From Oxalobacteraceae bacterium OTU3CINTB1 (GTDB lineage: Bacteria > Pseudomonadota > Gammaproteobacteria > Burkholderiales > Burkholderiaceae_D): a stretch of 64,000 nt of DNA. A program made the position numbers and the translations under genes. The stretch is from assembly GCA_024123955.1 (NCBI GenBank), contig CP099652.1, forward strand, positions 3,410,001 to 3,474,000, written 5' to 3'. Numbering within the stretch: the stretch's first letter is position 1; every line of letters begins with the position of its first letter. Positions 54,535 through 63,098 of the stretch are shown here, one piece after another. The notes under the pieces were generated by a model. That model worked only from the letters and a program-made list of their open reading frames with translations, ran no database searches and was not told where the DNA came from.

Positions 54535-57343
54535 CCGACTGTGCTGATGAGCATTCAGCCAGCTTGCCGACGGCCGGCAACTTCAACTTGCTGGACGAAC
54601 TTGATGGCCCGGTCAGCTCCTTGCTGCTTGCTTTAAAGGTGATCGTACCCGGGCCGTGAAGCATAATATTGCCACCCTCCATCTTCAGGCTAGCACCTTG
54701 GGAGGTCAGCGCAAGATATTGCTTGGCGCTGGCAGTGATGCTTTTCCCCACACTGGTCACGGTCACCGCTTTGTCGGCAGTGAGCTTCGTTTCGTCCGAC
54801 TGGCTTTGAGCGCTGACCTTGCCGCTGGCCGCGTGCAAACGAATACCGAGTTCCTTGTTTGGTTTTTCAGCGTTGGTCGCCTTGCCATAAGTGAATAGGC
54901 CGATGCCTGCTGCCACCGCATGGAATTTATTGCCCTGGGCCGCGAAGTTGATGTCGTGGCCGGCGCTCAGATTGCCGGTTTTGCCGGAGGCGAGCAGGGC
55001 GTTGGCCGGCGTCGCCGCCACGATCCCGGTCGGGCTCGAAAGTTGCGCATGGGCCTCGGTGTATGCGGCGGCCTTGAGCGCTTCGGATTGGCCGCCGGAG
55101 TCGGAGGACGATCCGCCATCCGTTCCACTCAGCACTTCACCTACATGCTTCACCTGTTTGATCGACAGCAGTTCCGCCGGTGCCGGTTCGTCCTTAAGTT
55201 TCGCGTTATGTTTCTGCGCCATCTCGACCAAATCGGTTTGCAGCTGAAAACTCTCTTCCAGCTGTGTGATGGCTTCCTTCGAATCCATCTGGCTGCCGGT
55301 CGCACTGCCGCGCGCGTCGCTTGAAAGCAGCACGCCTTTGCCGGCGCGCACGGCGATGCTGTGCTCGGTCTTGAGCTCGGCGCCGAAGCCGGCCGCCTTA
55401 AGGCGCTGGTTGTCGCTCTGGTGCAGCAGGTGGCCGAGGTTCAACTCGGCGGTGCCTTGGTGCGCGGTGGCGTGGCGCTGCAGCCCAAGGCGCGATTGCC
55501 CTGGACTGTCATCGAACACCAACTGGTTGTAAGCGCCGCTTCCGCCCTGGCTGGACTGGGCCGCCTGTGTCTTGATGCCCGACAGCGCCGCCGGGTGCGC
55601 GTGCCCGCCGGCCTCGCCGGGAAACCACGCCGGGGCGTTGCCGGTTGCCACGCCCGCGCCACCTGCGACCTGATTATGCTGGGCGTCGGCCTGGCCACGT
55701 CCGTTGTACACGGTGCCGAGCACCACCGGCCGGTCGATGTTCCCCTCCAGGAAATCGATCAGCACTTCCTGCCCGATACGGGGCAGGGCGCTGCTGCCCC
55801 AGTTGGCGCCGGCCACCGGCGCCATCGGCGTTGCCACGCGCACCCACGTGCCCGCCTGGTCGTCGCCGGGCGCGCCGGTGTGGCCGTCGGGCATCGGATG
55901 CTGAAGTCGGCTATGGCTTTGCGCGCCGCGCTGCCAGTGAAACTGCACTTTGACACGATGGTCACGGTCGGTGTGGATAGGCGCGCCGGGCGGGCCGACC
56001 ACGATGGCGGTCTGCTGTCCGTGGATGGTCGGACGCGGATGGAGCAATTGGCCGTGCGCGTCCGTGCCGCTGGAGCGGTATGGAATGTTGCTGCGGATGG
56101 CGTCGATGCGGTTGCGGTACAAAGGCCGCTCGCCCATGGCTTTGCCAACCGCGTGCAGGCTGGTCTTTTCCTCCTCGCCGATCAACGCGTCGAGCAGGCC
56201 CTGGCCGATCCGCTGCATCAGGCTCGACTTCAGGTCGGCGCTCAGGTTGTTGTGCATCAGGTGCACGGTGCGCACCACCAGGAAGCTGCGCTCATCGTCG
56301 CTGCCGGCCAAGTCGAACTGCGCCTGACCGGTGAGGGCGAACGTGGTGCCGGGCGCGAGCGTGCGCACGGTGCCGGCGCCGACGTGGATTTCCTTGCTGG
56401 CTTCGAACGCCTGCAACTGGTTGTCGGCGATGCGCTGGCCTTGTTCGCGCGACTGGTAGGCGTAGGCCCCGGGCGCGTCGCGGCTGACCAGCGGCGCGCC
56501 GTCGCCGCCGTCCGCGCTGGCTGCGCCAACCGGACGGGTGTCGAGCGAGCGGTAGTCCCAGCTGCTTATCTCGATGGCGTTGGTTTGCAGGCGCAGCTCG
56601 GTGCGCCAGCGGTCCAGCGTATCTTGCTGCATGGTCGCGCCGGGCTGGCTGAAGGCGATGCTGGCCTGGGCATTGGGCTTGAAGCTGCCGTTGTGGTCGG
56701 CGATGACCATCGTGTGGCTGCCCAGGCCAGGACTGGCAGCATCGCCGCTGTGTTCGAAATAATCGAACAGGCCTTCCTCGTGCATAAGCCGCCGGGCGAA
56801 GGCGAGGTCGCTTTCCTGGTACTGCGTGGTGATGCTGCGCTTGGGATAGACCGCGCGGTCGAGGATGTCGAAGCGCCACGCCGGCGCCAGCTTGCCCTGG
56901 CCCTGGTAGGCGGCGAAAATGGTGTCGAGGATATCGAACACCGTCATATCCTGGAAGATGCGGCTGTCGCGCCCGCGTGCGAGGAAGGCGGTCCACGGTT
57001 CTAGCGTAAGGTTGTAACGGGCGAAGCCGCCGTTGGCGCCGGCCATGTCGACGGCGGTGACGTGGCCGTGGAAAGGCCGCAGCTGGTCGCGGCTCGCGGC
57101 GGTCATCAACTCCAGCAGCACCGGCTGGCCGATCAGCGACTTGAGCGAAATGGCGGCGTCGGTCGACAGCGCGGCGATCTTGAAGCTGAAGCCGGTGCCG
57201 ATGCCTTCCTCGCCGCGCACGCACTCGGCCAGCAGCACGTCCGCGCCCAGCGGCGTGGTGAGCTTAAGTATCCGCGTGCTTTGCGTGAAGCCCGCGAGCA
57301 GTGAGGCGGGCGAGCTGTTTTGCGACGAAACCGGTTCTGACAT
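54503..57343 (-). CDS. vgrG: T6SS spike protein VgrG (module 3) with DUF2345
   Basis: 946 residues from the ATG at 57343, with GGAAGTAAC as ribosome site; a 65-residue upstream extension is rejected. gp27-like part (ECVRGEEGIGTGFSFKIAAL; QESDLAFARRLMHEEGLFDY), gp5 OB fold (DHRVKVQFHWQRGAQSHSRL, GSSALPRIGQEVLIDFLEGN, RPVVLGTVYNG) and DUF2345. The C-terminus ends LKLPAVGKLAECSSAQSD..., without the CxxC-L-x-K tail of the other two VgrGs. Cargo: the VasX-like effector. Confidence 0.95.
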   Translation of the reverse strand: MSEPVSSQNSSPASLLAGFTQSTRILKLTTPLGADVLLAECVRGEEGIGTGFSFKIAALSTDAAISLKSLIGQPVLLELMTAASRDQLRPFHGHVTAVDMAGANGGFARYNLTLEPWTAFLARGRDSRIFQDMTVFDILDTIFAAYQGQGKLAPAWRFDILDRAVYPKRSITTQYQESDLAFARRLMHEEGLFDYFEHSGDAASPGLGSHTMVIADHNGSFKPNAQASIAFSQPGATMQQDTLDRWRTELRLQTNAIEISSWDYRSLDTRPVGAASADGGDGAPLVSRDAPGAYAYQSREQGQRIADNQLQAFEASKEIHVGAGTVRTLAPGTTFALTGQAQFDLAGSDDERSFLVVRTVHLMHNNLSADLKSSLMQRIGQGLLDALIGEEEKTSLHAVGKAMGERPLYRNRIDAIRSNIPYRSSGTDAHGQLLHPRPTIHGQQTAIVVGPPGAPIHTDRDHRVKVQFHWQRGAQSHSRLQHPMPDGHTGAPGDDQAGTWVRVATPMAPVAGANWGSSALPRIGQEVLIDFLEGNIDRPVVLGTVYNGRGQADAQHNQVAGGAGVATGNAPAWFPGEAGGHAHPAALSGIKTQAAQSSQGGSGAYNQLVFDDSPGQSRLGLQRHATAHQGTAELNLGHLLHQSDNQRLKAAGFGAELKTEHSIAVRAGKGVLLSSDARGSATGSQMDSKEAITQLEESFQLQTDLVEMAQKHNAKLKDEPAPAELLSIKQVKHVGEVLSGTDGGSSSDSGGQSEALKAAAYTEAHAQLSSPTGIVAATPANALLASGKTGNLSAGHDINFAAQGNKFHAVAAGIGLFTYGKATNAEKPNKELGIRLHAASGKVSAQSQSDETKLTADKAVTVTSVGKSITASAKQYLALTSQGASLKMEGGNIMLHGPGTITFKASSKELTGPSSSSSKLKLPAVGKLAECSSAQSDAATGGASAI

Positions 57344-57677
57344 GTTACTTCCACTCCAGATATGCCGCGCTGGGACCGCCAACGCCGGGCTAGATATAAT
57401 CCATGCAAGATTACACCCTAGAAAGTACTGTTTGACAAGAGCGATTCGATTGGCGGCCCAATCGGAGGGCGCGCAACACAAGTCAAAGCACCGCAGCCGC
57501 CCGGCGGGGCCGCCGTGAGAAGTGCCATGCTCTAACATTTCTTTCGTGTTTTCATGTACGATACCGGATTCGTCAATGCATTCGCGGCGAAATCATGGTA
57601 GTGCTTGCCGCCCGCCGCAAGGCGAGCGCGGAGGGTTGTTAATTTAGGGCAAGAGGATCATTGCACGTGCTTCCTTC
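57344..57677. other. Divergent intergenic region, vgrG3 and glycan operon
   Basis: 334 bp, no gene. It carries the vgrG3 promoter candidate near 57410-57438 and an AT-rich patch near 57535-57575 (TTTCTTTCGTGTTTTCATGT) that may belong to the plus-strand operon promoter, for which no good hexamer pair was found. Confidence 0.5.
57410..57438 (-). promoter_or_regulatory. Candidate sigma70 promoter of vgrG3
   Basis: On the minus strand TTGTCA (57433-57438), a 17-bp spacer, TGTAAT (57410-57415), 67 bp upstream of the vgrG3 ATG. Correct spacing; suggests module 3 is transcribed on its own. Confidence 0.45.
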
Positions 57678-57701
57678 ATGTCCCGATCTCTTGGAGACGG
57701 A

Positions 57702-58871
57702 ATGGGAGCTTCGCGCCCACCTTTACAGCGGGCAGCCGGTCTGGTCATACTGGCATGTGTCCTGGCCGTGACCACCGCGGTGGCGGCCGAAGCCTGGCGC
57801 TGGTCGCACACAGCCCAGTCCGGCGGCAAGCCGGTAGCCAGCCGCTCCGCGGCCGCGCCGACCGATCCGACCCTGACCGAATTGTCCCGCGCCATCATTC
57901 CGATGCCCAAGGGCGTGCCGTCCGCGCACGCGAGCGCGCTGGCCAGCCTGCCCGGCGGCGATCTGCTTTCCTTCTGGTGGGCCGGCAGCCGCGAGAGCGG
58001 TCCGGACGTCAAAGTCTACGCCTCGCGCTGGTCCAACGGCAAATGGAGCGATAACTGGGAAGTGGCCAGCCGCGCGTCGCTCGGCGCCGTGCTCGGCCAC
58101 GGCGTGCGCCGCATCGGCAACCCGGTCGCCTGGACCGCCACCGACGGCACCGTCCACCTGTACGTGGTCGCCACCGGCCTGGGCGGCTGGGCCGCCTCGC
58201 GCATCGTGCAGATGGAGTCGCGCGACCAGGGCGCCAGCTTCACCGTGCGCCGCGTGCTGCCGATGTCTCCCGTCTTCAATACCAGCGTGCTGGTGCGCTC
58301 GGCGCCCATCGGGCTGGCCGATGGCGGCTGGTGGCTGCCGGCCTATTTTGAAATCGGCAACAAATATCCGATGCTGATGGCGTTCGACGCCAGCGGCGCG
58401 CCGCAGCGCCTGACGCGCATCGGCGCGCGCACGCAATCGCTGCAGCCGACCCTGGTGCCGGTGTCGGCCACCGAGGTGCGCGCGTGGATGCGCGACGCCG
58501 GCGAGGACCGGCGCGTGCAGCAAGCCTTCAGCCGCGACGGCGGCAACAGCTGGCACGACATGGACGCGACGCCGATGTCCAACCATGGCACCGCACTGGC
58601 GGTGCTGCGCCTGACCAACGGCAGCTTCCTGATGCTGCGCAACGACGGCGCCGCCGGCAAAATGGCGCGCAGCATCTTGTCCCTGTCGATCTCGACCGAC
58701 GCGCACGCGTGGCGCCCGCTGACCGATATCGTCAGCGGCAAGCCCGGCGACGAGTTTTCGTATCCGGCGATGTATCAAGTCGGCGATGAACTGCATATCA
58801 CCTACACTTATCAGCGGCGCGCGATCGCGCACCACCGCCTGAAAATCAATCCCGGGAAGGACCCGTTATGA
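57702..58871 (+). CDS. Sialidase/BNR-repeat-like exported protein
   Basis: 389 residues from the ATG at 57702, which has GGAG at good distance (an ATG at 57678 has none). N-terminal membrane anchor or signal (AAGLVILACVLAVTTAVAAE), then a six-bladed propeller-type sequence with Asp-box motifs SRDQGASF and SRDGGNSW and the block GGDLLSFWWAGSRESGPDV. Family: exo-alpha-sialidase-like proteins; catalytic residues cannot be confirmed by eye, so substrate is open. Its stop overlaps the next ATG (ATGA). Part of a four-gene unit ending in an LtaS-type enzyme, so it probably acts on a surface glycan. Confidence 0.75.
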   Translation: MGASRPPLQRAAGLVILACVLAVTTAVAAEAWRWSHTAQSGGKPVASRSAAAPTDPTLTELSRAIIPMPKGVPSAHASALASLPGGDLLSFWWAGSRESGPDVKVYASRWSNGKWSDNWEVASRASLGAVLGHGVRRIGNPVAWTATDGTVHLYVVATGLGGWAASRIVQMESRDQGASFTVRRVLPMSPVFNTSVLVRSAPIGLADGGWWLPAYFEIGNKYPMLMAFDASGAPQRLTRIGARTQSLQPTLVPVSATEVRAWMRDAGEDRRVQQAFSRDGGNSWHDMDATPMSNHGTALAVLRLTNGSFLMLRNDGAAGKMARSILSLSISTDAHAWRPLTDIVSGKPGDEFSYPAMYQVGDELHITYTYQRRAIAHHRLKINPGKDPL

Positions 58872-59653
58872 GCTTGCCTGATCTCGCCCTGCAGATCGTG
58901 TACGGGCGCCTGGCCTGGGCGCTGGTCGCCGCCGCGATGCTGCTGGCGATCTTGCCGGTGTTAAAGCCGGCGCTGTTTTCGACGTGGCTGTCCAAGCTGT
59001 CCCCCAAGCCGTCTCCGGTGGTGTTCGCGCTGCGCCCGCGCCGCTCGATGGCCAACGCGGCCTTCGTTCCCGGCGTGGTCATCGTCATGCTGGTGGTGAT
59101 GGCCTTGCCCGACGCGGCGTCGCCGGCCTACTGGCTGACCCTGGTATTCCAATATCCGAGCGCGCTGCTGGCCGGCTTCAGCCTGGTGTCGCTGCACGCG
59201 CGCTGGCAGGGCCGGCCGGTCCTGCTGGTCATGCCGCCGGCCCTCGCGGTGCCGCTGGTCGTCGCCGGCCTGGTGCTGTATCTGGAGGCCTTCGGCGTGC
59301 TTGCCCTTGGCCTGTATTCCAGCGGCTTCGGCGCCGTCGCCGCGCCCCTGGTCGCGTGCGCGGTCGCCATCGCCTGCGCGGTGGCCATCGTGCGCGACCG
59401 GGCCGTCGCCGGCGCTGCCGCGCTGCTGGTCGCCGTGCTGCTGTTTTCGGTGCTGCGCCTGCCGTCCGGCAACCTGTGGGATGCGCTGCTCGACCCGCTG
59501 CTGTGGTCGTGGGCGCTGGGGTCGACGATGGTGTCGCTGGTGCGCCAGCGCGCCGCCCGCCGCGCCGAGCTGGTGTCGCCGTTGGCCGAGCCGGACAGCT
59601 CGCCGATCCCGGAACCGGTGCTCGCGCACGCGGCCGGCAATGAACAAATTTAA
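58868..59653 (+). CDS. Polytopic inner-membrane protein, unknown function
   Basis: 261 residues with about six to seven hydrophobic segments (AWALVAAAMLLAILPVLKPA; VVIVMLVVMALPDAASPAYW; LALGLYSSGFGAVAAPLVAC). The short hydrophilic tail is Pro/Glu-rich. No recognised family. Translationally coupled to the sialidase-like gene and followed within 20 bp by another membrane protein. Confidence 0.7.
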   Translation: MSLPDLALQIVYGRLAWALVAAAMLLAILPVLKPALFSTWLSKLSPKPSPVVFALRPRRSMANAAFVPGVVIVMLVVMALPDAASPAYWLTLVFQYPSALLAGFSLVSLHARWQGRPVLLVMPPALAVPLVVAGLVLYLEAFGVLALGLYSSGFGAVAAPLVACAVAIACAVAIVRDRAVAGAAALLVAVLLFSVLRLPSGNLWDALLDPLLWSWALGSTMVSLVRQRAARRAELVSPLAEPDSSPIPEPVLAHAAGNEQI

Positions 59654-59671
59654 TCAGCAATGGAGCAATGC

Positions 59672-60514
59672 ATGGTAAAGAACAAGTGGTATGTTCATCC
59701 GGTGATCGCGGTCGGGGTCGTCGTCAATATCTTCGTGATGGCGCTGGCGATCCTGTGGAAGGGCGACCAGAGCGCGCTGTGGCGCCTGGTGGTGGAGGAT
59801 GGCATCGTAGAGTGGATGCAGTTCCTGTGCTTCACCGTCACCGCCGGCATGCTCGGCTTCCTCGCCGTCGAACAATGGCAGCGCACGCCGAAGATCAACC
59901 TGCAACTGCTGGCCTTCGTCGGCCTGACGGCGCTGGTGGCGCTTGCCGCGCTGGAGGAAATCAGCTGGTTCCAGCGCATCCTGCACATCGCCTCGCCGGA
60001 ATACTTCCTGGCCCATAACCGCCAGTCCGAGACCAATCTGCACAACCTTGCCGTCGGCAACGCCAGCCTGCACAAGGCCGTGCTGCTGAAGGTCATCGCC
60101 ATCGTCGGCCTGACCCACAACATCATCCTGCCGCTGCTGGCGCGCAAGCGTCCGGGCATCCAGCGCTTTGTTGAAAGCTTCGGCCTGTACCTGCCGCCGC
60201 TGTCGGCGTCGGTGATCTACATCGCCCTGGTGGCGCTGTCTCACCTGGTCATCGACCACCCGCGCAAGGGTGAGCTGGGCGAGATGTTCGGCGCCGTCCA
60301 TTACATGACCACCGTGTTTGCCGCCTATTACATCGGCGTGGGCTACGGCAAGCCGCCGGTGTTCGAGCAGCCGGCCGACAGCCGCCGCGTATCGACCTTG
60401 TTCGCGATGGTGGTGGTGTTCCTGCTGTTCACCGCCTGGCTGATGAGCGCCGGAGCGGGCGCCCCGCAGTACATGGCCTCGCATCCGATCGTCGCCGGCG
60501 CCGCCGCCGACTGA
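59672..60514 (+). CDS. Polytopic inner-membrane protein, unknown function
   Basis: 280 residues from the ATG at 59672 (MVKNKWYVHPVIAVGVVVNI), chosen for the GGAGC six bases upstream rather than the ATG at 59660. About seven membrane segments. EEISWFQRILHIASPEYFLA and SETNLHNLAVGNASLHKAVL are charged, probably functional loops. No family recognised. Middle of the glycan operon; 19 bp before the LtaS-type gene. Confidence 0.7.
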   Translation: MVKNKWYVHPVIAVGVVVNIFVMALAILWKGDQSALWRLVVEDGIVEWMQFLCFTVTAGMLGFLAVEQWQRTPKINLQLLAFVGLTALVALAALEEISWFQRILHIASPEYFLAHNRQSETNLHNLAVGNASLHKAVLLKVIAIVGLTHNIILPLLARKRPGIQRFVESFGLYLPPLSASVIYIALVALSHLVIDHPRKGELGEMFGAVHYMTTVFAAYYIGVGYGKPPVFEQPADSRRVSTLFAMVVVFLLFTAWLMSAGAGAPQYMASHPIVAGAAAD

Positions 60515-60533
60515 CCCGTCGACAGGGACCGTT

Positions 60534-62522
60534 ATGACACTACCTTCGAATAGCCTGTTGAACCGCTGCGCGGCCAAACTCGAAAGGCTGACCGCCTGGG
60601 CCGGTCCGTTCTCCAGCCTGCTGCAATTGCTGCTGCTCGGGCTGCTCATCCTGTCGCTGTCGCGCGCCGGCCTGGTTGCCTGGCAATGGAGCCGGGTGGC
60701 GCCTACCGGCATTCCGCTGCGGATCTTCGTCCAGGGTGTGCGGGCCGATCTGATTTTGCTCGGCTATTTCCTGGCGATCCCGCTGGTGCTGGCGCCGCTG
60801 CTGGCGCACCAGCGCACGCAGCGCCTGTGGCGTCTGTTGTCGGTCGGCTGGGCAACGTTCGCGTTGATCTTCATCGTCTTCATGGAAGTGTCCACGCCGC
60901 AGTTCATCATGCAGTTCGACGTGCGGCCGAACCGTCTGTTTATCGAGTACCTGTCCTACCCGCACGAGGTCATCGCCACCCTGTGGAACGGCTTCCGCAT
61001 CGCCCTGGTGCTGGGCGTGATCGCCACCATCTTGCTGGGCGTCGGACTGTACCGGCTGCTCAAGGCCGCCTCCGCCAACATGACCACTTGGCGTCCGCTG
61101 AAGTTGTTGTTGGTGTGGCCGCTGCTGGTGTGCCTGGTGTTCGTCCAGGTCCGCTCGACCACCGCGCACCGGCCGGCCAATCCGGCGCTGTTCGCGCTGA
61201 CCGGCGATTCGATGGTCAATTCGCTCATCATCAATTCGCCCTGGTCAGTGTTCGACGCGCTGAACTCGATGAGCAAGGAAGCCAATTCTTCCGAGATCTA
61301 CGGCAAGTACCCACGCGAGAAAGTGTTCCAGGTCGTCAAGAGTGCACCGTGGCTCAAGGATGCGCAGTTCACCTCCACCGAGTTGCCGACCCTGCACAAG
61401 CAAGTCGCCACCGCGCAGCGTGAGCGTCCGCTCAATCTGGTCATCGTGCTCGAGGAAAGCCTGGGCGCGACCTTCGTCGAATCGCTCGGCGGCGTGCCGG
61501 TCACCCCCGAGCTGGAAAAGTTGAAGAAGGAAGGCTGGTGGTTCGAGCAGCTGTACGCCACCGGCACCCGCTCGGTGCGCGGCATCGAGGCGGTCGTCGC
61601 CGGTTACGGCCCGACCCCGGCGCGGAGCGTCGTCAAGCTGTCGCTGGCGCAGCAAAACTTCTACACGCTGGCGCTTGGCCTGGGTCAGAAGGGCTACCAC
61701 ACCGAATTCGTCTACGGCGGCGAAGCGCACTTCGACAATATGCGCGGCTTCTTCACCGGCAACGGTTTCCAGAAGGTGGTCGACCGCCGCGACATGAAGC
61801 CGGTGTTCGAAGGCAGCTGGGGCGCCTCCGACGAGGACTTGTTCGACAAGTCGCTCGAACGCCTCAAGGCGCTGCACGCGGCCAACAAGCCGTTCTTCAG
61901 CCTGATCTTCACCTCGTCCAACCACGAGCCGTTCCAGTTCCCGGACGGCCGCATCCAGTTGCACGACGCCGAGAAGCAGACGGTGAACAACGCCGTCAAG
62001 TATGCCGACTATGCGCTGGGCCGTTTCATCGCCCAGGCCAAGAAAGAGGCCTACTGGAAGGACACCGTGTTCCTGATCGTCGCCGACCACGACAACCGGG
62101 TCTACGGCGACAGCCTGGTGCCGATCAATAAGTTCCACATCCCCGGCCTGATCATGGGCGCGGACATCCAGCCCAAGGTCATCAAGACCATCGCCAGCCA
62201 GATCGACCTGGCGCCGACGATGTTGTCGCTGATGGGCGTGTCGAGCGAGCATCCGATGATCGGCCGCGACTTCGCGCGCGACAGCGACACCCCGGGGCGG
62301 GCCTTGATCCAGTTCGACAATTACTTCGCGTGGCTGGAGGGGTCGTCGGCGACAATCCTGCGGCCGGGCCAGGAGCCGTTGCTGGGCAAGTACGACGCCG
62401 CCACCAAGACGCTGACCACGAGTTCGACGCCCGCCGATCCGCAACTGGTGGACAAGGCCATGTCGCACGTGGTGCTGCCGTCGATCCTCTATCGCGAACA
62501 GCGCTACAAGTTGCAGAAGTAA
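60534..62522 (+). CDS. LTA synthase family phosphoglycerol transferase (sulfatase fold)
   Basis: 662 residues. Five N-terminal membrane helices (~20-215), then a periplasmic sulfatase-fold domain: LNLVIVLEESLGATFVESLG, the nucleophile region YATGTRSVRGIEAVVAG (Thr), FSLIFTSSNHEPFQFPDGRI, and DTVFLIVADHDNRVYGDSLV (metal-binding Asp-His). Family members move phosphoglycerol or phosphoethanolamine groups to glycolipids or osmoregulated glucans. In a Gram-negative host it may decorate periplasmic glucans or capsule; substrate unproven. Last gene of the operon. Confidence 0.88.
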   Translation: MTLPSNSLLNRCAAKLERLTAWAGPFSSLLQLLLLGLLILSLSRAGLVAWQWSRVAPTGIPLRIFVQGVRADLILLGYFLAIPLVLAPLLAHQRTQRLWRLLSVGWATFALIFIVFMEVSTPQFIMQFDVRPNRLFIEYLSYPHEVIATLWNGFRIALVLGVIATILLGVGLYRLLKAASANMTTWRPLKLLLVWPLLVCLVFVQVRSTTAHRPANPALFALTGDSMVNSLIINSPWSVFDALNSMSKEANSSEIYGKYPREKVFQVVKSAPWLKDAQFTSTELPTLHKQVATAQRERPLNLVIVLEESLGATFVESLGGVPVTPELEKLKKEGWWFEQLYATGTRSVRGIEAVVAGYGPTPARSVVKLSLAQQNFYTLALGLGQKGYHTEFVYGGEAHFDNMRGFFTGNGFQKVVDRRDMKPVFEGSWGASDEDLFDKSLERLKALHAANKPFFSLIFTSSNHEPFQFPDGRIQLHDAEKQTVNNAVKYADYALGRFIAQAKKEAYWKDTVFLIVADHDNRVYGDSLVPINKFHIPGLIMGADIQPKVIKTIASQIDLAPTMLSLMGVSSEHPMIGRDFARDSDTPGRALIQFDNYFAWLEGSSATILRPGQEPLLGKYDAATKTLTTSSTPADPQLVDKAMSHVVLPSILYREQRYKLQK

Positions 62523-62527
62523 CTCAC

Positions 62528-62559
62528 CGCGGCGGCGCGGTCTTTCCGTGGCCGCCGCG
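62528..62559 (+). terminator. Hairpin after the LtaS-type gene
   Basis: 9-bp stem CGCGGCGGC / GCCGCCGCG with a 14-base loop, five bases after the stop. No T-run follows, so it may be a factor-dependent terminator or an RNA-stabilising hairpin. Confidence 0.4.
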
Positions 62560-62778
62560 AGCAATACAGCTGGAAGTCCGCATCACGCCGGATGCTCAAC
62601 ACCCAGCAGCATGCATCCGGCCGCCCCAGCCGCCCGGCCCGGCGGCGTAGCTATCGTGGAGGTAGTTACCAACAGAAAATTAGTGTTGTTACAATTTACG
62701 TATTTTGGCAATTTTTGATCTGCTATCTTGTCCTCAGTGATCTAAACGGCGCGCAGTTTCCGGCTCGCCCAACCGCTG

Positions 62779-63042
62779 ATGTTCGAGGACCAGATGCCAC
62801 AGCTACCGCCAGCAGCACTGAGTTTGACCTCCGAATGGTTTTCCCGGCCCGGACACGAACGCCAACTTTTCCCCATCCTTGACAGGCTGGTCGCCGACAT
62901 CCATGCCGGCGAGCCGGATACCCTGATCTACTTTGTGCACCAACCCTTGCCGTCCGCGCCGGGGTTGCAATTCCTGCCGCCGCCGGCGCCCAATTCAATG
63001 CTGTTCCCATCCCACTCTTCGCAGAAAGGCCAGCCGCTATAG
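62779..63042 (+). pseudogene. Truncated small ORF, possibly an antibiotic-biosynthesis-monooxygenase-like fragment
   Basis: The 87-codon frame reads SLTSEWFSRPGHERQLFPIL-DRLVADIHAGEPDTLIYFVHQP and then a Pro-rich PPPAPNSMLF. The first part resembles the start of an ABM-type (quinol monooxygenase-like) domain, but the second half of that fold is missing and the frame ends in Ser/His/Gln-rich sequence. Probably a decayed gene, weak evidence. The 256 bp upstream (62523-62778) hold no gene beyond the hairpin. Confidence 0.35.
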
Positions 63043-63098
63043 CGTCACCCATTTGTCCGACGATCTTCCTCCAATAATTCAATAAGATAGGAAAGAAC

